In this document: positions 17,451 to 25,592 of the stretch, piece after piece
How the letters are laid out: every line of letters begins with the position of its first letter
Position numbering within the stretch: position 1 is the stretch's first letter
Assembly (NCBI GenBank): GCA_007693765.1
Contig: RECZ01000113.1
Location: 1 to 54,327, forward strand
Source of the DNA: Phycisphaerales bacterium
Lineage (GTDB): Bacteria > Planctomycetota > Phycisphaerae > Phycisphaerales > UBA1924
DNA length: 54,327 nucleotides
Reading direction: 5' to 3'
Translations under genes and position numbers: made by a program
Notes under the pieces: generated by a model
Told to the model about the DNA's origin: nothing
What the model saw: only the letters and a program-made list of their open reading frames with translations
Databases searched by the model: none

Positions 17451-18200
17451 ATGAGAACCGCATCATTCGCAATCGTCGCCGGTCTGGCGACCGCCCTGAC
17501 GGCAAACGCCGGCGGCGTCCTCTTCGACAACGGCGGCATGATCACGCACCCCGGCGCCGGCGCCGGCGGCCTCAACGTGAGCATGGCGTCCCCCGGCGCC
17601 CTGAACCTCGCGGGCTCCAACGTCCGGCAGATCCCCGGCGACCCCGGCTTCCGCATGGCGGACGATTTCACCGTCAGCGGCAACTGGATCGTCAACTCCA
17701 TCACCGTCTTCGCCTACGAGACCAACGCCGCCGTCCCCACGTGGACGGGCGCCAACATGAACATCTGGAGCGGCCGCCCCGGCGACGCCGGCAGCGCCAT
17801 CCTCGACACGTTCATGGCCCCCACCGTCGCGCAGACCGACATCTACCGCGTCTTCAACGGTCTGGCCAACCTCACCAACACCCAGCGTCGCGTGAACTCG
17901 CTCACCTTCGACCTCGGCGGCATGAACCTCGGCGCCGGCACCTACTGGATCGACTGGCAGGTCATCGGCAACGGCAGCGGCTGGGCCCCCTTCGTCATGC
18001 TCCCCGATCCCACCGGCGGCGCGGCCACCACCACCGTCCTCGGCAACGGCCGTCAGATGACCAACCTCGGCGTCTGGCAGGACATCGCCGGCGTGGACGG
18101 CCCGCTGGAGCTCCCCTTCATCGTCACCGGCATCCCCTCGCCGGGCGCCGCGGCGCTCCTCGGCATCGCCGGCCTCGTCGGCGCCCGCCGCCGCCGCTGA
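17451..18200 (+). CDS. Secreted protein with PEP-CTERM-like sorting tail
   Basis: 249 residues from the ATG at 17451 (GAAGGGAAG upstream), with signal peptide MRTASFAIVAGLATALTANA. The mature part begins GGVLFDNGG and has DFTVSGNWIVNSITVFAYE, typical of secreted planctomycete beta-sandwich proteins of unknown role. The tail SPGAAALLGIAGLVGARRRR is a canonical sorting signal. It has a long leader and its own terminator, so it is monocistronic and probably regulated on its own. Confidence 0.82.
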   Translation: MRTASFAIVAGLATALTANAGGVLFDNGGMITHPGAGAGGLNVSMASPGALNLAGSNVRQIPGDPGFRMADDFTVSGNWIVNSITVFAYETNAAVPTWTGANMNIWSGRPGDAGSAILDTFMAPTVAQTDIYRVFNGLANLTNTQRRVNSLTFDLGGMNLGAGTYWIDWQVIGNGSGWAPFVMLPDPTGGAATTTVLGNGRQMTNLGVWQDIAGVDGPLELPFIVTGIPSPGAAALLGIAGLVGARRRR

Positions 18201-18243
18201 GCCGATATCCGCACTGACGGACGGCCGTACGCAAGATCCCCTC

Positions 18244-18273
18244 AGCACCGCGTCGCAACGGCGCGGTGCTTTT
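18244..18273 (+). terminator. Probable intrinsic terminator
   Basis: A 9-bp stem (AGCACCGCG / CGCGGTGCT) is followed by TTTCT. The T tract is short, so termination may be partial. It is located 44 bp after the sorted-protein gene. Confidence 0.6.
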
Positions 18274-18362
18274 CTGCGCACACACATGAAACCGAGAACA
18301 TGGGGCGCGACACCCCGACGAGGAACGCGCCGTGCGAACGCCTCGCACCGCACACCACTCCA

Positions 18363-18590
18363 TCAACGCTTCGAGCCGTCGCCCTTCTTGTCGCCGCTTC
18401 CCTTGTTGTCCGTGGGTTGCTCTTCCGGGTACCCCTCCGGGCATTCCGGCTTGGTCGGGTCGCGACCCGACTCGTCCGACGGTGTGGGCTCGCAGTCGGT
18501 GGGGACGTGCAGTTCGGGCTTCTTGTCTTCACGCTCGGGGTCTTTGTTCGTGCGCGTGCTTGTGGGCTTCTTCTGTGCTCGCTCGCTCAT
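18363..18590 (-). CDS. Small hydrophilic protein, function unknown
   Basis: 75 residues, extremely polar: Lys, Asp, Glu, Pro, Ser and Thr make up most of the chain, with only two cysteines and almost no hydrophobic residues, so it is probably disordered. A GGGAGAGAG stretch precedes the ATG at 18590. It lies 48 bp downstream of a small membrane protein gene and is likely co-transcribed with it. No family is recognised. It could be a spurious frame, but codon composition and the ribosome site favour a real gene. Confidence 0.45.
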   Translation of the reverse strand: MSERAQKKPTSTRTNKDPEREDKKPELHVPTDCEPTPSDESGRDPTKPECPEGYPEEQPTDNKGSGDKKGDGSKR

Positions 18591-18638
18591 GGCCGCTTCT
18601 CTCTCCCGGACGCTGTCCGCATGCTGTTGTGAAACCGT

Positions 18639-18950
18639 TCAGTTCTCGCCATCGGCGATCTTCTCGCGCTCCGACGCCCGAAGCAGGCTCCCCCACACCG
18701 CGGGGTTGAAGGCCATGGCCAACACGCCGAGCACCGCGATGGCGACGCCGAAGGTGCGGTCCCACGCGAACGCGAGAATCACACCGACGAGCACGATCGC
18801 GAGCGCAACGCCAACGATCATCTTCCCGATGCCGACCCCGCGCAGGTCCGACTGCGCGGGCCGCCCCTCGGGCGATTCTTCCTCGATCTTCCGCGCCGTC
18901 TGGACTGTGTCTTCATCTTCGCTTGCGGCAGCGGGCTGTTTCGTGCTCAT
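18639..18950 (-). CDS. Small membrane protein with acidic N-terminus
   Basis: 103 residues from the ATG at 18950, chosen over an upstream start because of GGAG nine bases before it. An acidic, Ser/Glu-rich cytoplasmic segment (1-45) precedes two hydrophobic helices (about 47-68 and 72-93) and a short charged end with AVWGSLLRASEREK. It is probably the first gene of a two-gene unit with the downstream hydrophilic protein. Function unknown. Confidence 0.6.
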   Translation of the reverse strand: MSTKQPAAASEDEDTVQTARKIEEESPEGRPAQSDLRGVGIGKMIVGVALAIVLVGVILAFAWDRTFGVAIAVLGVLAMAFNPAVWGSLLRASEREKIADGEN

Positions 18951-19090
18951 GTCCGTCGCTCCCAAGTGTCGTCGTGTGTGCGAGTTATCGAGCAAGTATA
19001 GCGCCCAGCGGGCGACGACGCGGGCGAGAGGCGACGAAGCAAGGTGACAGTGTGGTGACTGCGTGCGCTCGGCGCGCGGTAATCTGGGCA

Positions 19091-20623
19091 TCACGGGCGC
19101 GACGATTCGATCACCTCACGCAGCCACGAATCGGTCTTGGCCTCGACGTAGTCATAAAACGGGTTGTGCCGCAGCCGCATCGTCAGCCCCTCCGAGACAC
19201 GCAGGACGCCGTGCTCGCCGCGCACCATGATCGACCCGAGGCTCGGCCCGGGAAACGCCGTAGTCGCTTCGCGCACGCCGAGGATCGGGTCATGCACCGA
19301 TATAGGCACGGCGCCGTGTGATAGCGAGAAGACGTCCGGCGGCCACGACAGCGAGAGCGCAACGTCGGTGAGCGCATCGCCGTGGCGCGTGCGCGCCAAC
19401 ATGCCCGCCTCGCCCTCGCCCGGCGCAGCGCGCTCGGCGTGCGTCACCAGCGTCAGGCGGTAGGGGAGCAGGGGGTTGTCCAGGCGCGCGCGGATGAAGG
19501 GCTCGTTGTCGCTCTGCAGCAGATCCTCGAAGAACGGCGTGCGATTGAGATCGAACAGCACCAGCTCGCTCGGCCCCCGCGGCAACCGCTCGTACAGCAC
19601 GTCCATAAGACCGGGCACGCTGATCGTCGAATCGACCACGGATTGGAACGTCAGCACAGGCGGCATCCGCTCGTAGCCGCCGCGAGCCGCCAGCGCCGAG
19701 AGGCGCGACGCCAGCCGGCGAGTGACCAGGAACGCCTGCTCGCTCGCGCCCGTCGGCCACGACGCGTACTTGTACGGGTCGATCTCCTCCTCGATCCGCG
19801 ACCACCGCACCTTCTCGAACGCGGGGATCCACGCGATCAGGTGGTGCAGCCGCGTGATCTTGGCGAAGGGCGTGATGCCGATCATCGGCGAGTAGAGCAC
19901 CAGTGCATCGGGCATCGCCAGCGAGGGATCATCCATCGCGTCGAGCGTGTAGTCCACGCACAGCGCGCCGCCGTTGCTGAACCCGAACAGCGCCAACGGC
20001 GCCCCGTCCGGGATACGCTCCCGCACCCCCGCCACGCCGATGCGCACCGCCGCGGCCCAGTCGTGCCGCGACGCCTCCACCAGCGCCGCCGGGCTCGTGC
20101 CGTGCCCGGGCACGCGCAGCGCCACCACCGTCCACCCCCGCGCGTGCAGCGACTCCGCCTGTGCGCGCAGCGAGTAGGGCGAATCGCTCAGCCCGTGCAC
20201 CAGCAGCGCCCCGCCGCGGGGCGCATCCGCCTCCAGCACGATCGTCCGGTTCCAGTTCCGCTCGAACCCCGACCCCGGGAAGCTCACGGATGCGCGGTTG
20301 AACCGACTGAACCGACGCTGCGCATCCTCGCGCCACACCCCGTCGATCAGCGCATCCAGCGCGTCGAAGAGCCTCGCCTCCTGCCGCAGGTAGTCGTCGA
20401 GCGTGTACCCCGGCGCCGCGTCGCGCGAAGTGAACTCTCCCCCCGGTGCGTCGGTGTGCCAGCCGGAAGGATCAGGAAGCGTGCGCGCAAACGTCGCCCA
20501 TCCCAGCAGAAACGCGACAAAGACGGCGACCGCCGACACACCCGAGTACACGGTCGTCACAACGATGACCCGGCGCAGGAACGATCGCCGACGGCCAACG
20601 CGCTGTAGCCCCGTAGTGTTCAT
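19091..20623 (-). CDS. Membrane-anchored alpha/beta hydrolase
   Basis: 510 residues. The N-terminus has a basic stretch and one membrane helix (about 18-42), placing the enzyme on the outer face. The hydrolase core shows the oxyanion strand LLVHGLSDSPYS, the nucleophile elbow GFSNGG (Ser in GxSxG), and late Asp/His candidates (for example in HDP near the C-terminus). It looks like the serine aminopeptidase/lysophospholipase group (S33-like), but the substrate is unknown. The ATG at 20623 is used; a TACCTT box ends 7 nt upstream, hinting at a leaderless mRNA. It is divergent from the GltS-like gene. Confidence 0.8.
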   Translation of the reverse strand: MNTTGLQRVGRRRSFLRRVIVVTTVYSGVSAVAVFVAFLLGWATFARTLPDPSGWHTDAPGGEFTSRDAAPGYTLDDYLRQEARLFDALDALIDGVWREDAQRRFSRFNRASVSFPGSGFERNWNRTIVLEADAPRGGALLVHGLSDSPYSLRAQAESLHARGWTVVALRVPGHGTSPAALVEASRHDWAAAVRIGVAGVRERIPDGAPLALFGFSNGGALCVDYTLDAMDDPSLAMPDALVLYSPMIGITPFAKITRLHHLIAWIPAFEKVRWSRIEEEIDPYKYASWPTGASEQAFLVTRRLASRLSALAARGGYERMPPVLTFQSVVDSTISVPGLMDVLYERLPRGPSELVLFDLNRTPFFEDLLQSDNEPFIRARLDNPLLPYRLTLVTHAERAAPGEGEAGMLARTRHGDALTDVALSLSWPPDVFSLSHGAVPISVHDPILGVREATTAFPGPSLGSIMVRGEHGVLRVSEGLTMRLRHNPFYDYVEAKTDSWLREVIESSRP

Positions 20624-20709
20624 AGCGGTGAAGGTACACCCATCAACGCCGATCCGCGCTCTCGACACATCCGCCTCGAACACGACACCGACGCCGAGTA
20701 TGCTCAAGC

Positions 20710-22158
20710 ATGCGACTCGAAGACGTCTTCGTCGCCGCGGTGCTGGTCGTGCTGCTCATCGCGGCCGGCAAGTCCATCCGCAATCACGTCCGCGTCCTGC
20801 GACGGCTGTATCTCCCGAGCTCGCTCATCGGCGGCGTGCTGGCCCTGCTCGTCGGTCCGCAGACGCTGGGCTGGGTCATCCAGCGGCTCGCCGACGACGA
20901 CGCCCCGCTCGCGTCGGGCATCTGGCCGGAGCGCGTGCTCGACGTCTGGTCCGCCGCGCCGGCGCTGCTCATCAGCGTGGTCTTCGCCGGCCTCTTCCTG
21001 GGCAAGCAGATCCCCAAGCCCCGGCAGATCTGGAAGCGCGCCGGGCCGATGGTCATGCACGGCCAGACGCTCGCTTGGGGGCAGTATGTCGTGGGCATCA
21101 CGCTGACAATCGTCCTCCTGTCGCCGGTGTGGGGCGTCAGCCCGCTCGCCGGCGCCCTGATCGAGATCGGCTTCGAGGGCGGGCACGGCACGGCCGCAGG
21201 CCTGAGCGGATCCTTCGCCGACCTCGGCTTCGCGGACGGCGCCGACCTCGCGCTCGGCATGGCGACGGTCGGCGTGGTGATGGGCGTGTTCATCGGCACG
21301 ATGCTCATCAACTGGGGCGTCGCCCGCGGGCACATACCCAAGCCCGACGCCGACGACCCCGACGACGAGGACGAATCAAACCAGCGCAGCGATCACGACG
21401 CCCGCGAAAAGACCAGAGTCCCCTCACGACTCCGCGACAGAGCCGTCGACTCGCTCTCGATACACCTCGGTCTCTTCGGCGCGGCGATCTCGATCGGCTG
21501 GCTGCTGCTCGAAGCGATGACCCGGCTGGAGGCCGCCCTGCTCGTCCCGCTCGGCTGGCCCGAGTTGATGAAGCACATCCCGCTCTTCCCCCTCGCGATG
21601 ATCGGCGGCGTCGTGGTGCAGGTGTCCGCCGCCCGCGCCGGATGGAGCCGGCGCATCGACCGCAAGCTGATCAACCGCGTGTCGGGCGCATCGCTGGACG
21701 TGCTGATCGTCGCCGCGATGGCCACCCTCTCGCTCGGTGCGCTCGGGGAGCATATCTGGGTGTTCGTGCTGCTCTGCGCCGCGGGCATCGCGTGGAACGT
21801 CTTCGGCCTGCTGGTGCTGGCGCCGCGGATGTTCCCCGAGAACTGGATGCAGAACGGCATGGCGAACTTCGGCCAGGGCATGGGGATGACCGTGGTCGGC
21901 CTGCTGCTGGTGCGCATGAGCGATCCCGACAACAAGACCAACGCCATGGACGCGTTCGGCTACAAGCAACTCCTCTTCGAGCCGGTCGTCGGCGGCGGGC
22001 TGTTCACCGCGGCGTCGCTGCCGCTGATCGCGGAGTTCGGCCCGGTCCCGGTGCTCATCGGCGTCGGCGTCTTGATGGCCGGTTGGCTCACCGCCGGGTT
22101 GCTGACGGCGAGCCGCGCATCGCGCCGATCCGACGCCGACGATGACTCGAGCGACTGA
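20710..22158 (+). CDS. GltS-like sodium:glutamate symporter family protein
   Basis: 482 residues with roughly ten to twelve membrane helices in two repeats. The paired GltS-type hairpins are seen: EIGFEGGHGTAAGLS in the first half and the NFGQGMGMTVVGLLLVRM region in the second. An acidic, soluble loop (about 215-240, rich in Asp and Glu) separates the halves. The likely role is Na+-driven uptake of glutamate or a related acid, but sequence identity to characterised GltS is probably low. A TATGCT box ends 5 nt before the ATG with no Shine-Dalgarno, so the mRNA is probably leaderless. Confidence 0.8.
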   Translation: MRLEDVFVAAVLVVLLIAAGKSIRNHVRVLRRLYLPSSLIGGVLALLVGPQTLGWVIQRLADDDAPLASGIWPERVLDVWSAAPALLISVVFAGLFLGKQIPKPRQIWKRAGPMVMHGQTLAWGQYVVGITLTIVLLSPVWGVSPLAGALIEIGFEGGHGTAAGLSGSFADLGFADGADLALGMATVGVVMGVFIGTMLINWGVARGHIPKPDADDPDDEDESNQRSDHDAREKTRVPSRLRDRAVDSLSIHLGLFGAAISIGWLLLEAMTRLEAALLVPLGWPELMKHIPLFPLAMIGGVVVQVSAARAGWSRRIDRKLINRVSGASLDVLIVAAMATLSLGALGEHIWVFVLLCAAGIAWNVFGLLVLAPRMFPENWMQNGMANFGQGMGMTVVGLLLVRMSDPDNKTNAMDAFGYKQLLFEPVVGGGLFTAASLPLIAEFGPVPVLIGVGVLMAGWLTAGLLTASRASRRSDADDDSSD

Positions 22159-22263
22159 ACCCGAGAGTGACGATCGCCGGTCCGTGTCGCTGCGCGCAAC
22201 ACGCGTCGCACGCCACGCCGCCGACGCGCAAACGTGCACTGCTCGCGGCCATGCGCACACCGC

Positions 22264-22292
22264 TTGAAACACGTTGCGCCGGCGCCTATGGT
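22264..22292 (+). promoter_or_regulatory. Near-consensus promoter giving a leaderless mRNA
   Basis: TTGAAA, 17 bp, TATGGT. The -10 box ends only 5 nt before the ATG at 22298, so transcription should begin at or within a base or two of the start codon. There is no Shine-Dalgarno. Confidence 0.75.
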
Positions 22293-22297
22293 TACGC

Positions 22298-22588
22298 ATG
22301 ACTGAGAAGCGCGACGCGTATGTCGACAAGTTCAAAGCCGAGCTCGATCGACTCAACGCCAAAATCAGCGAGATGGAAGCCAAGGCGCGATCCGCCACCG
22401 CGGACGCCAAGATCAAGTACGAGAACGAGCTCACGCAACTGCGCCAGAAGCGCGACGAGGCGAAGAAGAAGCTCGACGAGGTGCGCGACTCCAGCGGCGA
22501 CGCTTGGCAAGATCTCAAGGGGGGCTTCGAGCGCTCGTGGGAGAGCTTCAGCACCGCCGTCGGCAAGGCCGTCGAACGCTTCAAGTAA
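22298..22588 (+). CDS. Coiled-coil protein of the sll1863 stress-response type
   Basis: 96 residues, entirely helical and heptad-rich: MTEKRDAYVDKFKAELDRL, then KISEMEAKA, then KIKYENELTQLRQKRDEAKKKL, ending in an amphipathic helix (WQDLKGGFERSWESFSTAV). This matches a widespread small coiled-coil family annotated as sll1863-type stress proteins; the mechanism is not known. The ATG at 22298 is chosen over one 24 bp upstream because the promoter at 22264 would exclude the upstream codon. Confidence 0.75.
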   Translation: MTEKRDAYVDKFKAELDRLNAKISEMEAKARSATADAKIKYENELTQLRQKRDEAKKKLDEVRDSSGDAWQDLKGGFERSWESFSTAVGKAVERFK

Positions 22589-22775
22589 TCCGCGCGCGTC
22601 GTGCACGTCGTGAGCGGCGCCAGCGGGTCGAATCCCTGATCGGTCCCTGACCGCTCGATGTTCGGGTGTGAACAGCGCACTCCGGCGCAGCCCGGGGCGC
22701 CGTCGCAATCGCATTGCACCGCCGCCAACGGGGCGGCTCGGCGACGCCGGCGACGCCGTCTCGATGCGCATCCCA

Positions 22776-22804
22776 TTCAGATCGCTGCACGATTCACGTA
22801 TACT
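22776..22804 (+). promoter_or_regulatory. Promoter giving a leaderless mRNA
   Basis: TTCAGA, 17 bp, TATACT, with the -10 box ending 7 nt before the ATG at 22812. It supports that ATG rather than in-frame ATGs at 22668 and 22764, which lie upstream of or inside the promoter. Confidence 0.7.
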
Positions 22805-22811
22805 CGCAACC

Positions 22812-23453
22812 ATGTGCCGGCCGGTCGGCGACACCCCGCTGTGGTTCAAACTGGCGTACACGGGCTTCGTCGCCGTGCTGGTGCCGTTCTACGCGGCCGG
22901 GTACGGGATGGCGAACTTCCTGTGGTTCTCGAACATCGCGCTGCTGAGCACGGTCGCCGCGATCTGGCTCCGCCTGCCGCTGCTGGCGTCGATGCAGTTG
23001 GTGTCGGTCGGCGTGCTGGAGTTGATCTGGACCGTCGACGTGCTCGCCGGCCTCGTCCGCGGCGGCGAGTCATTGATCGGCCTGACGGACTACATGTTCG
23101 ATGCGCAGATCGACCTCCACCTGCGGCTGCTGTCGCTGTATCACCTGTTCATCCCGTGGGTGCAGCTGTGGCTCGTCTGGCGCCTGGGCTACGACGGCCG
23201 GGCGTGGTGGGCGCAGACACTGCTGGCCTGGGCCGTGCTGTTGCTGTGTTTTTTCGCGACGGACCCGGAGCACAACATCAACTGGACCTTCGGCCCGGGC
23301 GGCGCAGCACAAGACGCAATCCCGGCGTGGCTGTACCTGCTGCTGCTCATGGCGGCATACCCGCTTGTGGTCTACCTGCCGACGCACCTGTTGGCGCAAC
23401 GCCTGATCCGATGGCTGCGGCGGCGGGCGTCGGACGACGACAGGACGCGTTGA
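22812..23453 (+). CDS. Integral membrane protein, conserved but uncharacterised
   Basis: 213 residues with about six membrane helices. Conserved-looking polar motifs sit at membrane borders: NFLWFSNIALL, WTVDVL, FDAQIDLHLRLLSLYHLF, WRLGYDGRAWW and DPEHNINWTFGPG. This set resembles an uncharacterised membrane-associated protein family found in many bacteria; the Asn/His-rich loops suggest a small-molecule or metal site, which is inference. The start is fixed by the promoter ending 7 nt upstream. The C-terminus is basic and cytoplasmic. Confidence 0.7.
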   Translation: MCRPVGDTPLWFKLAYTGFVAVLVPFYAAGYGMANFLWFSNIALLSTVAAIWLRLPLLASMQLVSVGVLELIWTVDVLAGLVRGGESLIGLTDYMFDAQIDLHLRLLSLYHLFIPWVQLWLVWRLGYDGRAWWAQTLLAWAVLLLCFFATDPEHNINWTFGPGGAAQDAIPAWLYLLLLMAAYPLVVYLPTHLLAQRLIRWLRRRASDDDRTR

Positions 23454-23709
23454 GCCGGTCTTCGGCCGGCGCCCGTAACAGCGACGCGTCCTCGGGAAGC
23501 GCGATGCAGTCCCAACACCGTCAGCGCGCATCGAATCCGCCCGGCTCCCCCGGCAACCTCGTCGCGAGCGCGAACACTACCGCGGCGCCGAACGGCGTGA
23601 ACTCGGCAGACTCCATCCGCGGCAGGATGCCCGATCCCTCCAATGCCCATGACGCTGATCGCCTAGAATCAGATGTCCCATCCGTTCGAATCAGTATGGA
23701 GTGTTCACC

Positions 23710-23952
23710 ATGGGATGGTCAGAACATCGGATCAAAGAATATCGACAAGGCAAACCGGCGACGTGGTTGGAACGACGCATACTCGAACACGCCAACCCCG
23801 TGCATTTCACGCTGGCGATGATCGCCTTGGTCGGGTTCGTGTACGGGTTGTGGATGAACAACTGGATCTGGATCGTCGGCGCGGTCATCCTGTCCATGAT
23901 CGGGCATATCTACTGTTGGCTCTGGACCGACCGTCAGCCCGCTTCGTCATGA
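23710..23952 (+). CDS. Small conserved membrane protein
   Basis: 80 residues. The ATG at 23710 has a GGAG eight bases upstream; a GTG three codons earlier overlaps that site and is unlikely. The N-terminal amphipathic part (MGWSEHRIKEYRQGKPATW) leads to LERRILEHANPVHF and two membrane helices (about 36-53 and 57-74) ending in GHIYCWLW. This looks like a widespread short two-helix protein of unknown function. A TAGAAT box at 23664-23669 may be its -10 element. Confidence 0.65.
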   Translation: MGWSEHRIKEYRQGKPATWLERRILEHANPVHFTLAMIALVGFVYGLWMNNWIWIVGAVILSMIGHIYCWLWTDRQPASS

Positions 23953-24150
23953 ACCCCGCTATCAAAATCGGCCAACTTCGCGGCCCGCCGCCGGGCGCCC
24001 GTGCAGAGCCTCGAATCGCCCGCACGCCGCCGCAACCACCCACGCTCTCGAATCCGACGGCGCACCGCCAGTTCGGGCCCGCAACGGAGCGCTACGACAT
24101 CGGCCGACAGTGGTTAACACGCCCCCATGCCTCCTCAGTAAACTCGAATC

Positions 24151-24642
24151 ATGAAGCCGCTCACGAAACTGCCGGCGGTCGTCGCCTTGCTGGCGGCGGC
24201 CGGATGCCAGACGACGCAGGCCCCCGTCGCGCAGGAGCGCGACGTCACTGTCACGCCGTTCCTCATGTTCCAGGACGGCCGCGCCGAGGAGGCGATCAAC
24301 CACTACATCGAAGTCTTCGGCGACGGCAGCGTGATCTTTGTAAAGTGGTACGGACCCAACGGCGTCGGCCCCGAAGGATCGATCCAGCACGCCGCCTTCG
24401 AGATCCACGGCCAGCGCATCATGGTGACCGAGAGCCCCGTCGAGCACGTCTTCGGGTTCACGCCGTCGGTGTCGATGTTCGTCGACTTCGACTCCGCGGA
24501 AGAACTCGACCGCGTCTTCCACGCGCTCTCCGAGGGCGGCGAAGTCATGATGCCGCTGGGCAGCTACTTCTTCGCGGACCGCTTCGCCTTCATCCAGGAC
24601 CGCTTCGGCGTCTCGTGGCAACTCCACATGCTCACGGAGTGA
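24151..24642 (+). CDS. Lipoprotein with a PhnB-like VOC domain
   Basis: 163 residues. Residues 1-19 form a lipoprotein signal with lipobox A-A-G-C (acylated Cys19). The rest is a single glyoxalase/PhnB-type VOC domain: TVTPFLMFQDGRAEEAINHYIEVF, IQHAAFEIHGQRIMVTES, and a final DRFGVSWQLHM strand. Cytosolic homologues start just before the TPFLMF strand, so the export signal is an addition. The classical metal ligands of glyoxalase are not evident. A TAAACT box ends 6 nt before the ATG with TTAACA at 19 bp, so the mRNA is probably leaderless. Convergent with the AlkD-like gene 17 bp away. Confidence 0.8.
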   Translation: MKPLTKLPAVVALLAAAGCQTTQAPVAQERDVTVTPFLMFQDGRAEEAINHYIEVFGDGSVIFVKWYGPNGVGPEGSIQHAAFEIHGQRIMVTESPVEHVFGFTPSVSMFVDFDSAEELDRVFHALSEGGEVMMPLGSYFFADRFAFIQDRFGVSWQLHMLTE

Positions 24643-24659
24643 ACGAAGGCGGCGAGGCC

Positions 24660-25325
24660 TCACCCCTGCCGCTTCACCATCTCCCCGACCCACACCGGCG
24701 CATACGGCGGCGTGCACCCCTTGGAGACCGGCCAGTCTCGGTACAGGCCGATCGCCTCGCCGATGGCGACTGCGCGCGTGCGGTGCTCGGCGTGGTGGAT
24801 GCCGATCGCCGCGAGCGTGTTGTTCATCGTCCACTGCACTTCCGGCGCGGCCATAGGCATCTCCGATTCGATGCGGTCGAGCAGGGCCGGCAGATCGAGA
24901 CCATCCGCGTCCCGACTGACGCGCCCGGCGGTGAGATTCCAGCCCGCGCGGGCGGCCCAGCGATCCTTTGCCATCATCCACTTCACACGCAGCGCTTCCT
25001 TCTCGGGATGTTCCTTGACGACGTAGGCGTTCAGCCAGTCGGCGACGTGTGAAAAGGCGACGGTGCGCGTCAGCTTGTCGAGATCGTTCGCGGTAAGCGA
25101 CTTGGGTTCGATGATGAGCGTGGCGAGTAGCTGCGCCTCGACGTTCCCCGTGTCCCACAGCGCGAGGGCCAGCGTGTGATTGGTCTTGAGCTTCTTGGCG
25201 AGCGCACGGATGTCGCCGAGCTTGACGCCGAACTGATTATCACCGGCGCCATACTTGGCGTTGTGCTTGCGCCGGGCAGGATCGCCGAGCGACTCGAAAT
25301 GCGCGAGGATCTCTGTGACAGTCAT
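24660..25325 (-). CDS. DNA alkylation repair protein (AlkD-like)
   Basis: 221 residues of ALK/HEAT-type helical repeats (PF08713). The family pattern is clear: FGVKLGDIRALAKKLKTNHTLA, LALWDTGNVEAQLLATLI, and SHVADWLNAYVVKEHPEK. AlkD enzymes remove cationic alkylated bases such as 7-methylguanine and 3-methyladenine without base flipping. Whether this protein has glycosylase activity is not certain, since many family members are uncharacterised. The ATG at 25325 is preferred over one at 25334, which falls inside a TACGAT box that ends 7 nt before the chosen start. Confidence 0.85.
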   Translation of the reverse strand: MTVTEILAHFESLGDPARRKHNAKYGAGDNQFGVKLGDIRALAKKLKTNHTLALALWDTGNVEAQLLATLIIEPKSLTANDLDKLTRTVAFSHVADWLNAYVVKEHPEKEALRVKWMMAKDRWAARAGWNLTAGRVSRDADGLDLPALLDRIESEMPMAAPEVQWTMNNTLAAIGIHHAEHRTRAVAIGEAIGLYRDWPVSKGCTPPYAPVWVGEMVKRQG

Positions 25326-25465
25326 GGCCCCCATCGTACGAGCAGGCCGCAGACGCATAATGAACGTGCGTCTCGCGCAAGCCTCCGTCGATGAAGAATG
25401 AACAGCGGGGCATCGCGACTACCTCCGAACGGATCGCCCCTGCCAACCAAACGACCCCGCCAACC

Positions 25466-25500
25466 CCAAAAACGAAGTCGGCGCCCTCTCGGACGCCGAC
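25466..25500 (-). terminator. Intrinsic terminator of the tRNA transcript
   Basis: On the minus strand, GTCGGCG and CGCCGAC form a 7-bp stem around a 10-base loop (25477-25500), followed by TTCGTTTTT. It lies 19 bp after the tRNA 3' end. Confidence 0.85.
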
Positions 25501-25518
25501 CCAAACAGGTCTCTAAAA

Positions 25519-25592
<74 letters not shown>

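Noticed and set aside
22668-22811. Upstream starts of the integral membrane protein (22668, 22764)
   Set aside because: They precede or overlap the promoter TTCAGA-17-TATACT; the added residues are Arg/Pro-rich and not conserved-looking.
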